Source: Clostridiales bacterium (GTDB taxonomy: Bacteria; Bacillota; Clostridia; Oscillospirales; Oscillospiraceae). Taken from it: a DNA stretch of 5,626 nucleotides. Position 1 is the stretch's first letter, and every line of letters begins with the position of its first letter. Below are positions 4,826 to 5,626 of the stretch, in pieces. The stretch spans positions 1 through 5,626 of the forward strand of contig JAHZFC010000138.1 of assembly GCA_019421525.1 (NCBI GenBank), in the 5' to 3' direction. The notes under the pieces were generated by a model that was given only the letters and a program-made list of their open reading frames with translations, was not told the origin of the DNA and made no database searches. Made by a program: the position numbers and the translations under genes.

Positions 4826-5626
4826 CGCGGTCCTCCAGCACCTGGGCGATCAAAAACCGGGGCCGGTCCTTGGTCTCCATATAGATCTTCCCGATATACT
4901 CCCCCACGACCCCCAGGGCCAGCAGGATGAGCCCCCCCAGGGCCCACAGGGAGCAGGCAAGGCTGGCCCAGCCGGTGACGGTATTCCCCATGGCCCAGCG
5001 GACCAGGTTGTAAACGATCATCACCAGGGACACCAGGAAGATGAGAAAGCCCAGGCCGGTGATCATCCGCAGGGGCTTGACCGACAGTGAGGTGATGCCC
5101 TCCATGGCGAAGGACAGCATCTTTTTCAGGGGATATTTGCTCTCCCCGGCGAAGCGCTCCCCCCGCTCGTACTCCACGGTGTCGGTGCGATAGCCAATCA
5201 TGGGCACGATGCCCCGGAGGAAGAGGTTGACCTCCCGGAACTGGGCCAGGCCCGCCAGCGCCCGCTTGGACATGAGGCGGTAGTCGGCGTGGTTGAACAC
5301 CGTCTCCGCCCCCAGGGCGTTCATCACCCGGTAGAAGCCCTCGGCGGTGGTGCGCTTGAAAAAGCTGTCCTTTTTCCGGGAGGAGCGGACTCCGTAGACG
5401 ATGTCCACCCCCTCCAGGAACTTGTCCACCATCTGGTCCACCGCCTCCACGTCGTCCTGGAGGTCGGCGTCCATGGAGATGACCGCGTCCGCCCGGTCCT
5501 TGGCGGTCATCAGTCCGGCCAGCAGGGCGTTCTGATGGCCCCGGTTGCGGGTCAGGTCCACGCCGCAGAACAGGGGGGACTGGCCGTGGAGGGCGGAGAT
5601 GATCTCCCAGGTGCGGTCCCTGGAGC
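4806..5626 (-). CDS. Family 2 glycosyltransferase, GtrB/DPM1-like, partial
   Basis: The C-terminal 272 residues of a membrane-anchored GT2 enzyme; the reading frame runs off the right edge, and roughly 45-55 N-terminal residues are missing judged by the usual family length. It would transfer a nucleotide-activated sugar to polyprenyl phosphate at the inner face of the membrane. Counting from the first visible full codon, SRDRTWEII (1-9) and LTRNRGHQNALLAG (24-37) are typical of the DPM/DPG-synthase-like group. The metal-binding DAD is at 52-54 in MDADLQDD, NHADYRLMS at 111-119 matches the acceptor-side motif, and ERGERFAGESKYPLKKM spans 153-169. Two membrane helices follow at about 187-208 and 220-246. 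A GTG at 5559-5561 is internal, not the start, because conserved family sequence continues beyond it. It overlaps the GtrA-like gene, with which it forms a functional pair. Confidence 0.92.
   Translation of the reverse strand, partial: SRDRTWEIISALHGQSPLFCGVDLTRNRGHQNALLAGLMTAKDRADAVISMDADLQDDVEAVDQMVDKFLEGVDIVYGVRSSRKKDSFFKRTTAEGFYRVMNALGAETVFNHADYRLMSKRALAGLAQFREVNLFLRGIVPMIGYRTDTVEYERGERFAGESKYPLKKMLSFAMEGITSLSVKPLRMITGLGFLIFLVSLVMIVYNLVRWAMGNTVTGWASLACSLWALGGLILLALGVVGEYIGKIYMETKDRPRFLIAQVLEDRDEEEAP

Overview
This GC-rich window has strong AAGGAGG-type ribosome binding sites, a mixture of gut-Clostridia protein families, and gene borders full of small palindromic repeats. Together these point to a member of the Oscillospiraceae (Flavonifractor/Lawsonibacter/Intestinimonas-like Firmicutes). 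That placement is an inference from style and family content; there is no rRNA or marker gene here to fix it.

Layout. Positions 1-432 hold no convincing gene. They carry a long perfect palindrome (15-44), a degraded repeat (75-154), four related two-hairpin modules in a row (157-369), and a final hairpin pair ending just before a ribosome binding site (377-414). Then come, on the plus strand, a single-pass sensor histidine kinase (433-1338) and a PfkB-family sugar kinase, probably a fructokinase (1412-2368), 73 bases apart and so possibly co-transcribed. A 205-base gap (2369-2573) contains a second diverged copy of the repeat seen near the window start. Next is a tightly coupled pair: a TIGR04076-like small Cys-containing protein (2574-2921) and a C45-type Ntn-hydrolase/acyltransferase with an unusually short pro-segment (2914-3735, TTG start, 8-base overlap). 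A perfect 16-bp hairpin terminator closes this side (3761-3800).

The remainder is on the minus strand, converging on that terminator. The outermost gene is a family 2 glycosyltransferase (4806-5626, its N-terminus outside the window), overlapping by 20 bases a GtrA-family membrane protein (4418-4825). Together they look like a polyprenyl-phosphate-sugar synthase and flippase for decorating a cell-surface polymer. Downstream of them, behind its own clear sigma-A promoter (4340-4368), lies a small helical acidic protein with a Cys-Gly-rich tail (3833-4291) whose function I do not recognise.

No phage, transposase, CRISPR, tRNA or rRNA was seen. The least ordinary items are the mosaic of covarying hairpin modules in front of the kinase, the repeat family shared between two gene borders, the shortened C45 proenzyme, and the Cys-tail protein. 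I see no clear evidence for a wholly new multi-gene system.
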